Positions 17,970 through 26,591 of a stretch of 64,000 bases of DNA are shown here, piece after piece. The translations under genes and the position numbers were made by a program. The stretch is taken from contig NZ_STGX01000011.1 of assembly GCF_004912155.1 (NCBI RefSeq), forward strand, positions 128,419-192,418, written 5' to 3'. Under the pieces are notes generated by a model. The model did no database searches and was not told where the DNA came from. It saw only the letters and a program-made list of their open reading frames with translations. The stretch comes from Glycomyces paridis. GTDB lineage: Bacteria; Actinomycetota; Actinomycetes; Mycobacteriales; Micromonosporaceae. The stretch's first letter is position 1. Each line of letters opens with the position of its first letter.

Positions 17970-19077
17970 CGAACGCACCCGGCCCGCGCCGCCCGCCGAC
18001 GACCGCGAGGTCGACCGCGCCGTCGGCCTCGCGCAGACCGCCATGGGCTACCTCGTGGCCTGCTTCGGCCCCTACCTCGCCGGCATCGCCGCCGAACTCG
18101 ACCGCTCCCCCGCCGGCCTCGTCTGGCTCACCTCCACGTTCGGCGCCGGGCTCGTCCTCGCCGCGGTGACGGGCCCGTTCGTGCTCCGCGCCGGCGCGGG
18201 CCTGGTCCTGCGCCTCGCGTGCGCCGCGATCGCCCTCGGCGCCTTCGGGATGGCGCTGAGCCCGCACCTTGTCGCGGCCGGCGCCGGGTCGGTCCTCGTC
18301 GGACTCGGCTGCGCCGCCATCGCGCTCGTGACGCCCTCGCTGCTGCGCGGCCCCCGCGCCGCGCGCCGGATAGCGCTGGCCGTGGGCGTCGCCAGCGCCG
18401 CCGGGGTCTGCGGGCCGCTCGCGTTCGGGGCCTTGGAGTCGGCGGGCCTGCCGGGCCGGTGGGCGATCCTCGCGGCGGTGCCGGTGCTGGCCGTGGTGCT
18501 GACACGGCGCACGGTGCCCGCGCCGGTGGAGGCGCCGGTCGCCTCGGCGCGGGCGCCGGTGGGTCCGGCGGCGCTGGCCTGGCTGCGGATCGTCCTCGGC
18601 GTCGGGTGCGAGTTCTGCTTCGTGGTGTGGGCGGTCGCGCGGCTGGCGGAGACGGGCGTGTCGCTCGGGGCGGCTTCGGCGCTGGGTGCGAGCTTCGGCG
18701 TGGGGATGGCGCTGGGGCGCCTGGTCGGGCCGCGGTTCGTCGACCGGTCCTGGGCGGTGACGGCCGCGGCGGCGACCACGGCGGCGGGGACGCTGCTGGT
18801 GTACGCGGGCGAGGGTCCGTTCGCGGTGACCGCGGGCATCGCGGTCGCGAGCCTGGGCATCTCGCCGCTGTACCCGATCATGCTGGCGCGGCTGGTGGCG
18901 GTGCCGGGGCTGACGGTGGGGCACGCGGCGTCGATCGGGTCGCTGGCCTCGGGCACGGCGATCCTGGCGGCCCCGGCGGCGCTCGGGTGGCTCGACGGGC
19001 TGGTGGGGATGCGGGAGGCGTTCCTGCTGCCGATCCCGCTGCTGGCGCTGCTGCTGGTGCTGAGCCGCCGCCGCTGA
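17959..19077 (+). CDS. MFS transporter, probable efflux type
   Basis: 372 aa from a GTG at 17959. Hydrophobic from about residue 25 onward with 11-12 spans (VGLAQTAMGYLVACFGPYLAGIAAEL first). The first loop has LAAVTGPFVLRAGAGLVLRLAC, a weakly conserved MFS motif. The length is on the short side for the family. The start codon has no clear ribosome site of its own and overlaps the small ORF, consistent with coupled translation. Probably controlled by the divergent ROK regulator. The substrate could be a sugar or drug. Confidence 0.78.
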   Translation: MAIDERTRPAPPADDREVDRAVGLAQTAMGYLVACFGPYLAGIAAELDRSPAGLVWLTSTFGAGLVLAAVTGPFVLRAGAGLVLRLACAAIALGAFGMALSPHLVAAGAGSVLVGLGCAAIALVTPSLLRGPRAARRIALAVGVASAAGVCGPLAFGALESAGLPGRWAILAAVPVLAVVLTRRTVPAPVEAPVASARAPVGPAALAWLRIVLGVGCEFCFVVWAVARLAETGVSLGAASALGASFGVGMALGRLVGPRFVDRSWAVTAAAATTAAGTLLVYAGEGPFAVTAGIAVASLGISPLYPIMLARLVAVPGLTVGHAASIGSLASGTAILAAPAALGWLDGLVGMREAFLLPIPLLALLLVLSRRR

Positions 19078-19083
19078 TTGCGA

Positions 19084-19116
19084 CGAGGGCCCCGAGACTG
19101 AGTCTCGGGGCCCTCG
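19084..19116. terminator. Bidirectional hairpin terminator
   Basis: Arms of 16 nt (19084-19099 and 19101-19116) with one central base, giving a stem of about 15 bp once the loop opens. It sits between the convergent MFS and TerC genes and can serve both. Confidence 0.85.
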
Positions 19117-19121
19117 GTCGT

Positions 19122-20126
19122 TCAGTTCGCCTCGTCGTCCTTCTTCTTGGTGGCCCGGAGCGAACCGGCGTGGGCCCGTTCGGTCGGGTCGGCGCGGGTC
19201 TTGATGAGGCTCGCGATCGTGACGATGACGAGGATGCCGATGACCACGCCGAGGCTGAGCGGGGTCGGGATCTCGGGGATCGAGGTGTTGATGTCGACGT
19301 GGGCCCAGTGCATCATCAGCTTGAAGCCGATGAAGAGCAGGATGAGCGACAGGCCGGTGGAGAGGTAGACGAGGCGGTCGAGCAGGCCCTTCACGAGGAA
19401 GAACAGGGCGCGCAGACCCAGGAGCGCGAAGGCGTTGGCGGTGAAGACGATGTACGCCTCTTGCGTGACGCCGAAGACCGCGGGGATGGAGTCGAGCGCG
19501 AAGAGGAGGTCGACGCTGCCGATCGCGATGAGGACGATGAACAGCGGGGTGACGACGCGGCGGCCGCCCTCCTTCGCGAAGAGGCGTCCGCCGATGTAGT
19601 CGGCGCTGACCGGCAGGAACCGCCGCGCGCCGCGGACCATGAGGTTGGTCTCGATGTCGGGGTCCTCGTCGCGGTGCCGGAACAGCTGGATCGCGGTGTA
19701 GACGAGGAGCAGGCCGAACAGCAGGAACATGAACGAGAACGAGTTGATGAGCGCGGCGCCGAGCGCGATGAAGATCGCGCGCATGACGAGCGCGAGCACG
19801 ATGCCGAAGGTGAGCACCTTGTGCTGGTGGTGGTCGGGGACGGCGAACGTGGTCATGATGATGACGAACACGAACAGGTTGTCGACCGAGAGGCTCTTCT
19901 CGATGATGTAGCCGGCGAAGTACTCGGTGCCGGCGCCGTTGCCGTACTGCGACCCGAACCAGATGCCGAAGGCGATGGCCACGGCGATGTAGAACACCGA
20001 CCAGGCCGTGGCCTCCTTGAACCCGACGTGATGCGGCCGAACCGCCGCCAAGATCAGATCCACCGCCAGCAGTGCCACGATGAAGCCGATGGTGACCGCC
20101 CAAGTGAGTGGGCTGATATCGAGCAC
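19122..20126 (-). CDS. TerC-family integral membrane protein
   Basis: 334 aa, usual for actinobacterial TerC/Alx proteins. Nine or so membrane spans. The diagnostic acidic motif EKSLSVDNLFVFVIIM (first half) and its repeat DLLFALDSIPAVFGVT (second half) carry the Asp residues that line the ion path. The C-terminal RATKKKDDEAN tail is charged. Members export Mn(II) or help metal loading of secreted proteins and are linked to tellurite resistance. Monocistronic, bounded by a terminator. Confidence 0.93.
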   Translation of the reverse strand: MLDISPLTWAVTIGFIVALLAVDLILAAVRPHHVGFKEATAWSVFYIAVAIAFGIWFGSQYGNGAGTEYFAGYIIEKSLSVDNLFVFVIIMTTFAVPDHHQHKVLTFGIVLALVMRAIFIALGAALINSFSFMFLLFGLLLVYTAIQLFRHRDEDPDIETNLMVRGARRFLPVSADYIGGRLFAKEGGRRVVTPLFIVLIAIGSVDLLFALDSIPAVFGVTQEAYIVFTANAFALLGLRALFFLVKGLLDRLVYLSTGLSLILLFIGFKLMMHWAHVDINTSIPEIPTPLSLGVVIGILVIVTIASLIKTRADPTERAHAGSLRATKKKDDEAN

Positions 20127-20187
20127 GTTGCCTCCGTCAGATTGCCATCATTGCGACTGCGGGCTGACATCACCCGCAGTGCCCCGA

Positions 20188-20216
20188 ATCCTAACGGCAT
20201 GTGCGGGGCCCGACCA
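20188..20216 (-). promoter_or_regulatory. Possible promoter of the TerC gene, with hairpin leader
   Basis: On the minus strand TGGTCG (20216-20211) and TAGGAT (20193-20188) are 17 bp apart. Between this -10 and the ATG at 20126 the leader can form CTGCGGG/CCCGCAG, a 7-bp stem. I looked for the conserved GGGGAGUAGC-type element of the manganese yybP-ykoY riboswitch and did not find it. Confidence 0.4.
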
Positions 20217-20310
20217 CGACTACCCCGGCGTCCGCGACCCGAATCGGGCGGTTGCGGCGCTGGTGGGCGGCTGAATCGGATGGGGGGTCGCAAACCACGC
20301 GGGGCGGCGT

Positions 20311-20841
20311 TCAGCGGTCGTCGGCGGCCCGGAACGCGTCGAGGGCGGCCGTCTGCATCGGGCCGAGCGCCAGCGCGGGCCGGGCGGGGTTGGGGTGGAC
20401 CTCGGCGGCCCGCCAGTACTCGGGGCGCACGCTGGTGGCGACGCCGATGCGGCGCAGCTGCTCGCTGAGGTCGTCGTAGAGGGCCTGGGCGTCGAAGAGG
20501 TAGACGCGGTCGATGGACCAGGCGCCCGCGACGGGGACGCGCGGGCCGGTCATGACGAGGTAGTAGTCGAGTTCCTCGGAGTCGGTCATGTCGAGCAGGC
20601 CGTGGTTGCGGGTGTAGTGCTTGACGTTGACGGTGCGCCCGGCGAGGGCGCCGCTGCGGAAGCGGCCGTCGACGGGGCTGCCGGGGACCGGGTCGAGTTC
20701 GATGTCGAAGACCTGCGCGGCGATCCAGTCGGAGAGGTGCCCGGAGACGACGGGCCGCCCGACGATGTCGGTGATGCGGGCGTCGATCCGGTTGCGCTCG
20801 TGGATCAGCATGGCGATCGACGTGAGTCCTGCGGTGTCCAT
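20311..20841 (-). CDS. Conserved hypothetical protein, cytoplasmic
   Basis: 176 aa, ATG at 20841. No signal or membrane span. Features: HERNRIDARITDIVGRPVVSGHLSDWIAAQVFDIEL, then RTVNVKHYTRNHGLLD, then DYYLVMTGP. The pattern of a sensor-like N-terminal helix pair followed by an alpha/beta core with VNVKHY and DYYLVMTGP strands resembles small proteins with a nuclease-like fold, but I cannot assign a family. Flanked by TerC and an SDR; no functional link visible. Confidence 0.65.
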   Translation of the reverse strand: MDTAGLTSIAMLIHERNRIDARITDIVGRPVVSGHLSDWIAAQVFDIELDPVPGSPVDGRFRSGALAGRTVNVKHYTRNHGLLDMTDSEELDYYLVMTGPRVPVAGAWSIDRVYLFDAQALYDDLSEQLRRIGVATSVRPEYWRAAEVHPNPARPALALGPMQTAALDAFRAADDR

Positions 20842-20943
20842 CTGCGCTCCTCGGGATCAGCCCCCTCGGCACATGGTACCGAGCCGCGGGAGGAGGGCGG
20901 CGTTCCCGATTCGCGGTGCGCGCCGTTCAGGCACGGAGAAGCC

Positions 20944-20970
20944 CACCGCCCCGGAGGGCGGCGGGCGGTG
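20944..20970 (-). terminator. Probable hairpin terminator after the SDR gene
   Basis: CACCGCCC (20944-20951) and GGGCGGTG (20963-20970) pair over an 11-nt GC-rich loop, 11 nt past the SDR stop on the minus strand. Confidence 0.6.
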
Positions 20971-20981
20971 ATCGGGTTGCG

Positions 20982-21722
20982 CTAGACGGCGTTCCAGCCG
21001 CCGTCGCTGGCGAGGACGACGCCGTTGGTGTTGCTCGCGTCGTCGCTGAGGAGCCAGGTGATGGCGGCGGCCAGCTGCTCGGGCTGGGCCGTGCCCGCGG
21101 CGTTGCCGAAGTACGGGCTCAGGCGCTCGTAGCCGAACTGGGACTTCGGGACGGCCTCGATGTTGGTGGCGACACCGCCGGGGGCGACCGCGTTGGAGCG
21201 GACGCCGTCCTTGCCGTAGACGACCGCGACACTGCGGGTGAGGCCGATGACGGCGTGCTTCGAGGTGGTGTACGCGGCGCCGGCGGCGGAGCCGCGCAGG
21301 CCGGCCTCGGAGGAGACGTTGACGATCGCGCCGCCGCCTCCGGCGGTCATGACGGGGAGCACGGCGCGGACAAGGCGCATCGGGGCGGTCACGTTGACGC
21401 CCATGACGCGGTCCCAGGTGGCGTCGTCGACTTCGCCGGCGGGCAGGAAGCCGTCCATGATGCCCGCGACGTTCGCGAGGCCGTCGATCCGGCCGTCCGC
21501 TGCGGCCACGACCCGGGCGATGACGTCGCCGTCGGTGAGGTCGCCCGCGACGGTGCGGACGTCGATCTCGGCGGCGAGCTTGTCGAGGCTCTCCTGGTTG
21601 ACGTCGGCGGCGATCACCGTGGCGCCCTCGGAGGCGAGGCGGAGCGCGGTCGCGCGTCCGATGCCCGATCCGGCGCCGGTGACGATGACGGTCTTGCCGC
21701 TGAAGCGGTCTGCGTTTGCCAT
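20982..21722 (-). CDS. SDR-family oxidoreductase (3-oxoacyl-ACP reductase-like)
   Basis: 246 aa. TGAGSGIG cofactor motif at about residue 16, NVAG near 85, catalytic YTTSK near 152, and APGGVATNIEA downstream as in FabG-like enzymes. The N-terminal Asp after the second strand (IAADVN) predicts NAD(H) preference. It lies downstream of a TetR gene on the same strand, which probably regulates it. Substrate unknown. Confidence 0.9.
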   Translation of the reverse strand: MANADRFSGKTVIVTGAGSGIGRATALRLASEGATVIAADVNQESLDKLAAEIDVRTVAGDLTDGDVIARVVAAADGRIDGLANVAGIMDGFLPAGEVDDATWDRVMGVNVTAPMRLVRAVLPVMTAGGGGAIVNVSSEAGLRGSAAGAAYTTSKHAVIGLTRSVAVVYGKDGVRSNAVAPGGVATNIEAVPKSQFGYERLSPYFGNAAGTAQPEQLAAAITWLLSDDASNTNGVVLASDGGWNAV

Positions 21723-21823
21723 TGGTTTCCCCCCTGGGTCCGGGGCCGTCCGCCCGGTCGGCGCGCGGCCCGTGTCGCAGTATTCCCCCGGGTCGGGCCC
21801 GGGGCGGTGATTCGACCGATCTC

Positions 21824-21841
21824 GTGAATCAAGTCAATCAC
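21824..21841. promoter_or_regulatory. Imperfect dyad upstream of the SDR gene
   Basis: GTGAATCAAGTCAATCAC, an imperfect 18-nt palindrome with perfect GTGA/TCAC ends, lies about 100 bp upstream of the SDR start in an AT-rich patch. It is a candidate site for the adjacent TetR regulator; weak evidence. Confidence 0.35.
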
Positions 21842-21904
21842 CTGCCTTAACAGTAACGCCGTCCAGAACATTCCGCCTGCTCCGCGGGGGTATGACCTCC
21901 GTCA

Positions 21905-22516
21905 TCACCCGCAGTCGGGGCCGGACCGCACGAGCTCGCCGACAGCGGCCGTCGCGACCCGTCCGACCGCCAGGAGCCGGTCGGCCAGGACTTCGGGGTC
22001 GAGCGCCTCGCCGTCTTCGGCGACCCAGGCGGAGACCAGCGCGGTGGTGCCGCTCGCGACGAACAGCGCGAAGTCCTCGGCGAGGCGGCCCGGCAGCGCC
22101 TCGCCGTACCTCGCCTCGATGGAGGCGCGCGGCAGCGGGGTGAGGACGCGGCTGACCGCCTTGGTGAACGCGAAGGCGCTCGCGGAGGAGAAGACGGCCC
22201 GGTAGAAGTCCCGGTGCTCGGCGAAGTGCCGGGCGACCGCCAGCGCCCGCTCGCGCCCCGCCTCCGCGGTCGCCTCCCCGAGCCCGGCGAGGTCGCCGCG
22301 GGCGAGGTCGAGCGCCGCTTCGAGCAGCAGCCGGTCGCGGTCGCCGAAGTGGAGGTACACGAGCTGGCGGCTCACCCCCGCGGCGTCGGCGATGTCGGAG
22401 ACGGGGACGTTCGCGGTCCCGCGCTCGCTCACGAGTGACACCGCGGCGCCCATGAGGGCGGCGCGGGTTCGTCGCACCCGGCGGTCTTTGGCGGGTGACG
22501 GGGGGTTGAAACTCAC
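21905..22516 (-). CDS. TetR-family transcriptional regulator
   Basis: 203 aa. The TetR DNA-binding domain spans residues 14-60: RRTRAALMGAAVSLVSERG, then VSDIADAAGVSRQLVYLHFGDRDRLL, the classic helix-turn-helix with YxHF. The C-terminal ligand domain is all helical. It lies upstream of the SDR gene on the same strand, 182 bp apart, and probably controls it as well as itself. Confidence 0.93.
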   Translation of the reverse strand: MSFNPPSPAKDRRVRRTRAALMGAAVSLVSERGTANVPVSDIADAAGVSRQLVYLHFGDRDRLLLEAALDLARGDLAGLGEATAEAGRERALAVARHFAEHRDFYRAVFSSASAFAFTKAVSRVLTPLPRASIEARYGEALPGRLAEDFALFVASGTTALVSAWVAEDGEALDPEVLADRLLAVGRVATAAVGELVRSGPDCG

Positions 22517-22532
22517 CTAGCGAGGTTAGACA

Positions 22533-22550
22533 GTTGTCAACGTATCGACA
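22533..22550. promoter_or_regulatory. Candidate TetR autoregulatory operator
   Basis: TTGTCAACGTATCGACAA, an imperfect dyad with perfect 5-nt ends TTGTC/GACAA, is 16 nt upstream of the TetR start. It contains a minus-strand TTGACA that could be the -35. Confidence 0.45.
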
Positions 22551-22620
22551 AGTATTCGATGAATTGACCAGGTTGTCGCAGGTGGGTGAAGGCATGGTTC
22601 CCCAAGAGCCGGAAAGCGTT

Positions 22621-22816
22621 TGACGCCTGGGCGAGGGAGCGGTGCGCGTGAAGGTGCGCCGCCGAGCCCGCGGGCGGGTTCGACGCCACGGCGCCGGAGC
22701 AATGCACGCGAAACTGCGCCTCCGAGACCACAGGCGGGTTCGACGCCACGGCGCCGCGACAATGACCGCGAGTTCGCTCTCCGAGCCCACGGCGGGTTCG
22801 ACGCCACGGCGGGTTT
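22621..22816. repeat. 60-bp tandem repeat, about 3.3 copies
   Basis: Copies begin at 22621, 22681, 22741 (58 bp) and 22799 (partial). The shared core is CGACGCCACGGCG followed later by GGCGGGTT. It fills the space between the TetR gene and the phosphotransferase-like gene and ends 17 nt before the start codon of the latter. Both strands are open in several frames because the unit length is a multiple of three; I do not think it is coding. Confidence 0.85.
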
Positions 22817-22832
22817 GCACTACGGTCGCCGG

Positions 22833-23618
22833 ATGCGAACGCCCCCGCCTCCGGAAGTCGTCGCCGCTTTCGGCGGCGACGCGCCCGTCCCGCTCCAAGG
22901 CGGGCAGGGCGAGACCTGGCTAGCCGGGACCGTGGTCCTCAAACCGGCCTGGTTCGCGGCCGAATCGCGCTGGCGCGCTTCGATACTCGCGGCCCTGCCG
23001 GAGACCGGGGGCTTCGGGGTCGCCCGTCCGGTCCGCGCCGCCTCCGGCGACTGGCTGCATTCGGGCTGGGAGGCCTGGCGGCACGTGCCGGGCCGGACCG
23101 ACCCGACGCGCTGGGACGAAGCTGTGGCGGCTGGCGGCGCCTTCCACGAGGCGATCGCGGGAACCGCCCGCCCGGACTTCCTCGACGAACGCGACAACCG
23201 GTGGACCCGCGCCGACCGCGCCTCCTGGGACCTGGCCCACACCGAGGCCGAGCCGCTGACCGCACGGCTCCTGGCGGCCCGGCGGCCGGTCTCGGCGCGC
23301 CCGCAGCTCGTCCACGGCGACCTGCTCGGGAACCTCGTCTACGCACCGGGATCGCCGCCCACGGTCATCGACTGGGCACCATACTGGCGCCCCGCCTCGT
23401 GGGCCGCTGCGGTGACGGTGGTCGACGCGCTCTGCTGGCACGGCGCGGGCGGGTCGCTCGTCGAGCGCTGGTCCGCGATGGAGGAGTGGACCCAGATGCT
23501 GTTGCGCGCCATGCTGTTCCGGATGCTCACCGACGCCGAGCTCGAACGCGGATCGTGGCGGCCGCATCCGGCCTACGCCCCGGTGGCGGCGCTGCTCCTG
23601 GCCCGAGCCGACCCTTAG
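22833..23618 (+). CDS. Phosphotransferase-fold protein (TIGR02569-like, aminoglycoside-kinase superfamily)
   Basis: 261 aa from the ATG at 22833; the earlier in-frame start would read through the tandem repeats. Kinase-like landmarks: VVLKPAWF (ATP-Lys strand), VHGDLLGNLVY (catalytic HGDxxxxN loop) and VIDWAPYWRP (metal-binding DxD-like strand with Asp-Trp). It resembles the actinobacterial TIGR02569 family of conserved proteins with an aminoglycoside/choline kinase fold. Substrate unknown, and no resistance context. Confidence 0.78.
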   Translation: MRTPPPPEVVAAFGGDAPVPLQGGQGETWLAGTVVLKPAWFAAESRWRASILAALPETGGFGVARPVRAASGDWLHSGWEAWRHVPGRTDPTRWDEAVAAGGAFHEAIAGTARPDFLDERDNRWTRADRASWDLAHTEAEPLTARLLAARRPVSARPQLVHGDLLGNLVYAPGSPPTVIDWAPYWRPASWAAAVTVVDALCWHGAGGSLVERWSAMEEWTQMLLRAMLFRMLTDAELERGSWRPHPAYAPVAALLLARADP

Positions 23619-24232
23619 CCGAGAACCGGCCGTGCCTTGCGCCGGTCAGCGACCTTCGACCCGTCTTCCCACGTGCGCGTCGCTGGTCGGCTCAGTGGCC
23701 GCGCTGACATCGGCCCGAGCGGACCACCGGCCGGGCCGACCGGCCGACCCTGCGCCGACCGGCACCGGATCGTTCTGAGTACACGGCACCCACCGGCCCA
23801 GCGGCGGCGCAGATCCCGATCCGACCACCGGCCCAGCGGCGGCGCTGAACCCGATCCGACCACCGGCCGCACTTCCGGTCGTCCCCGGCCCCTCTCACCG
23901 ACCGGCACTCGGCCTTCCCACCCACAAGTCGCTGGTCTGCACCCACGTGCACCGACTTCTCACCTGGTGCAAGTCCCCCACGGTGCCAGGCGCCGACCAT
24001 CGCCGAGCCCTCACCGGCTCGGCGGTGTCTCGCCGCGCGGGAGGCTGAGAAACTCCTGCGCACCCGGTTCCCAACCCTCGCAAGCGTTGCCGCCTGACGG
24101 CTCGCACCCACTTCAGCCGCCCTCGCAACCGGCGAGATGCAGGCGTCTCAGTCACCCCGCGCATGCGCGTGCCGCAGTCGCCGGGCTCGAATTCGAGTGC
24201 CTCGGTCCCCCGCGCGATTGCGGGCGCCGCAG
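23619..24232. other. Gene-free stretch with short direct repeats
   Basis: No convincing gene: every long frame is low-complexity Arg/Pro/Ser. An exact 20-bp word CACCGGCCCAGCGGCGGCGC occurs at 23791-23810 and 23826-23845. CCCGATCCGACCACCGGCC occurs at 23815-23833 and 23850-23868. ACCGGCC-type words also recur near 23724-23760. The base composition is more C-rich on the plus strand than in the genes. Confidence 0.6.
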
Positions 24233-24640
24233 TCACTCTACGTCGACGGCGTCCACGTAGAGCCAGTCGCCGCCGACGCGCTCGAACGCGCTGTGCTCGC
24301 TCTGCACGCCGGGCCCTTCGGCGTCCTCGAAGTGGGCGCGGAATTTCACCGTGCCCTGTGTGTGGAGCGGGGAGCCGCCGGTGGTCGCCAGGATCTCCAG
24401 GCCGGTCCACCGCCGGTCGTCGTCGAGTCCGATCCGGTCCGGGCGGGTTCGCGGGTGCCAACTGCGCAGGAGGTAGGCCTCGTCGCCGACCGCGAAGGCG
24501 CTGTAGCGCGAGCGCATGAGCGCTTCAGCGGTCGGCGCGGTCGCGGTTCCGGCATGGAAGCGCCCGCAACAGGCGGCGTAGGTCTCCCCGGACCCGCAAG
24601 GGCACGAGGACGGTCGGGGCTTGCGGGAACGTCTGGGCAT
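24233..24640 (-). CDS. YchJ/UPF0225-family protein with SEC-C metal-binding motif
   Basis: 135 aa from the ATG at 24640; the ATG 39 nt upstream has no supporting conservation. The N-terminal motif CPCGSGETYAACCGRFH is a SEC-C zinc-binding signature (CxC...CC). The body has TAEALMRSRYSAFAVGDEAYLLRSWHPRTRP, diagnostic of the YchJ family with its NTF2-like fold. Function unknown. The C-terminus DWLYVDAVDVE is intact. Confidence 0.92.
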   Translation of the reverse strand: MPRRSRKPRPSSCPCGSGETYAACCGRFHAGTATAPTAEALMRSRYSAFAVGDEAYLLRSWHPRTRPDRIGLDDDRRWTGLEILATTGGSPLHTQGTVKFRAHFEDAEGPGVQSEHSAFERVGGDWLYVDAVDVE

Positions 24641-25426
24641 CCTGGGATTGTGCCCTAGGCGAGCGGCGCTGGTTTCCAACGCCCGCCATCAGTTGCTCAG
24701 CCGCTCGCCCGGCTGCGTCTCAGCCGCGCAATCCGGCCACGCACTCGACTGTGCAGCTCAACCGTACGACTCAACCGTGCGACCCGACTGTACGACTCGG
24801 CGGCCGACCCGACCGACCGCGGTTCGTCCGACGCCGAGCCCGGGCCCGACCCGAGACGCCACTCCCGCCGAGTTCCGGGTCGAAGCGATCGGCCGTCGGC
24901 GGGCCTCGACTCCCTCGCATGTGCAGTCCGGCGCCTGAGTAGAAGGTTCGACCGGGCTTCCGCGGCTCGAATCCACGCGGAGGGTTCCCGGGCCGACCCG
25001 CTCGGTACCGCATCGGACCGGCACCGACCACGTCACGGCAATCGACCGATCCCCGGCGAACCCCGCCACCGCAACCGACACGACCGCCTCGCCGCCCCCA
25101 CCTGCCTCGCCGAGCCCCGGTCGCCACTCGGCACCCGGACTTCAGGAATTCGCCTTGGTCTGGAGAATTCCTGCCGTCGCTCCCCGCGCGGAGCCGTTTG
25201 CCGTCCCGCAATCCTCGCGAACCGCCATCGGCGACCAGTCCATACGGGTCGGAAGGGCCGCCGTGAGCGGGGCCGCCCAGGCTTCCCCGGTCGGGCCGTC
25301 GCTCAGCACGCGGCAGGCGCCGGGTGCACCGGGGACCCGACACGAGGTTCGGGCCCGGCCCGCGGAAAACCCCCGCAGGCCGAGCCCGAGCGCCGTGTCA
25401 AAGTCGCCGATCATGAAGCCACTTCG
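24641..25426. other. Gene-free stretch
   Basis: No ORF here has a plausible domain, codon pattern or ribosome site. The part nearest the YchJ gene contains a 13-bp tandem repeat (listed separately). The rest is rich in CGACC and GACCG words. It could hold an unannotated RNA or a decayed gene, but I see no specific sign of either. Confidence 0.5.
24744..24795. repeat. 13-bp tandem repeat, four copies
   Basis: CTCGACTGTGCAG, CTCAACCGTACGA, CTCAACCGTGCGA and CCCGACTGTACGA follow one another without gaps. The period equals that of the larger array at 43.5 kb, but the sequence is different. Confidence 0.75.
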
Positions 25427-26254
25427 TCAGCAGCCCTTCAGGTATGGAGTCACGACCTCGGCGTATGCCGCGTGTCCGGCGGCGTTGGCGTGGAAGGACT
25501 CCAAGGTCCCGACGTAGCCGAGAATCCAGGGGTCGGCCGAGCAGATCTCGTGCCCGGTGAAGGCGTCGCGCACGTCGGCGAACTCGAAGCCGTGGTCGGC
25601 GGCGACTGCAGCGGTGGTCTCGGCGAGGAGGTCAGCCGCGTCGTTGAGGAGCGCCTGCTCGTCGGGCGTGATCGCCAGCGAGCCGGTGCAGGTGGTGCCG
25701 TTGAACAGGCGGGGGTTGCCGACCACGGTGACGTCGGCGCGCGGTGCGAGGTCGGCGACCTGGGTGTAGAGGTCGTCGAGTTCGGCCGGGAGCGAGTCGG
25801 TGATGAACGTCGTCGCGCCCAGGATCGCGCCTTCGCACAGGGCGGTGTCGGTGCCCGCGCAGGCGCCGAGGACCGTCGAGAACCCGGCGTCGTTGCCGCC
25901 CACGCCGATCGTGACGTCCTTGGTTCGGCGGTCGAGATTGCCGAGCTGGCCGGCCACTACGTCCTCGACGCGTGCGCCCGAGCAGGCGTCGAAGGAGAGT
26001 TCGGCGCGGATCTCGTCGGCGGCGAGGACCGGGTAGGAGTTGGCCGAGCGGTAGCAGCCGTCGTCGGCGAGGTAGTCCCCCGCGCCGGCGCCGGAGACGT
26101 AGGAGTCGCCGAGGGCGACGTACTCGGACTGGTGGTGCCTTCCGGCCGAGGCGGAGCCGCTCAGCGCAGCGCCGCAGAGGGCGGCGGCGAGGGCGACTGC
26201 GGCGACACGGCCCCAGCGGCCGCGTCGGGAGTGCGCTTGGGTGTTGGCTGACAT
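25427..26254 (-). CDS. Secreted SGNH/GDSL lipase-esterase, copy 1
   Basis: 275 aa; ATG at 26254 after AAGGAG. A Sec signal peptide (residues 1-36, basic RRGRWGR then hydrophobic, ending SASA|GRH) precedes a GDSL domain. Block I YVALGDSYVSG carries the nucleophile Ser. Block III has VGGNDAGF with the Gly/Asn oxyanion residues, and block V has the catalytic His in LESFHANAAGH. Six Cys could form three disulfides, as in Streptomyces secreted lipases. It is very close to the second copy at 27623, with long stretches of identical protein and DNA, so they are recent tandem duplicates. Likely hydrolyses lipids or acyl esters outside the cell. Confidence 0.92.
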   Translation of the reverse strand: MSANTQAHSRRGRWGRVAAVALAAALCGAALSGSASAGRHHQSEYVALGDSYVSGAGAGDYLADDGCYRSANSYPVLAADEIRAELSFDACSGARVEDVVAGQLGNLDRRTKDVTIGVGGNDAGFSTVLGACAGTDTALCEGAILGATTFITDSLPAELDDLYTQVADLAPRADVTVVGNPRLFNGTTCTGSLAITPDEQALLNDAADLLAETTAAVAADHGFEFADVRDAFTGHEICSADPWILGYVGTLESFHANAAGHAAYAEVVTPYLKGC

Positions 26255-26591
26255 GGACTGCTCCTTGTCGAGTCGGGGGCCGCGAGGCCCCGGGGAGTGC
26301 GGACATTCTATGCGGCGGACGCCGTTGCGGCGGTCCGGCTTTCGCCGGGAGGGTTGAGACGGAATGCGGCGAAGGCCGGCGGGCCCGCTGCCGTGCGAGG
26401 CCCGCGAGCGGTCGGCCCGGGCAGTGGTGAGCCGTTTCGGCCGAGCGCGCCAGACCTGCCGTCCGCTGCGAGGCCGCCGTCCACGTCCCGAACGTCCTCG
26501 ACACGCTTGGGCCCGGGACCGATGCGTTTCGGCTCCGCGTCTCGTCTGCACGGGTGCGGCCGCCGGGCCGCCCGACCAGAAGGAGCGGCAC
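26255..26591. other. Intergenic region between GDSL copy 1 and the alpha/beta hydrolase
   Basis: A minus-strand -10-like TAGAAT (26310-26305) about 55 bp before the GDSL start is the only clear signal. The remainder is GC-rich and shows no gene. The hydrolase start has AGGAG at 26581-26585. Confidence 0.45.

Noticed and set aside
20127..20216. Manganese riboswitch (yybP-ykoY) before TerC
   Set aside because: A leader hairpin is present, but the conserved GGGGAGUAGC-type loop is missing. A covariance search with RF00080 would settle it.
22526..22807. Repeat-encoded protein on the minus strand (VEPA/ASNPPA repeats)
   Set aside because: The 60-bp period keeps frames open artificially; no ribosome site or conserved domain.
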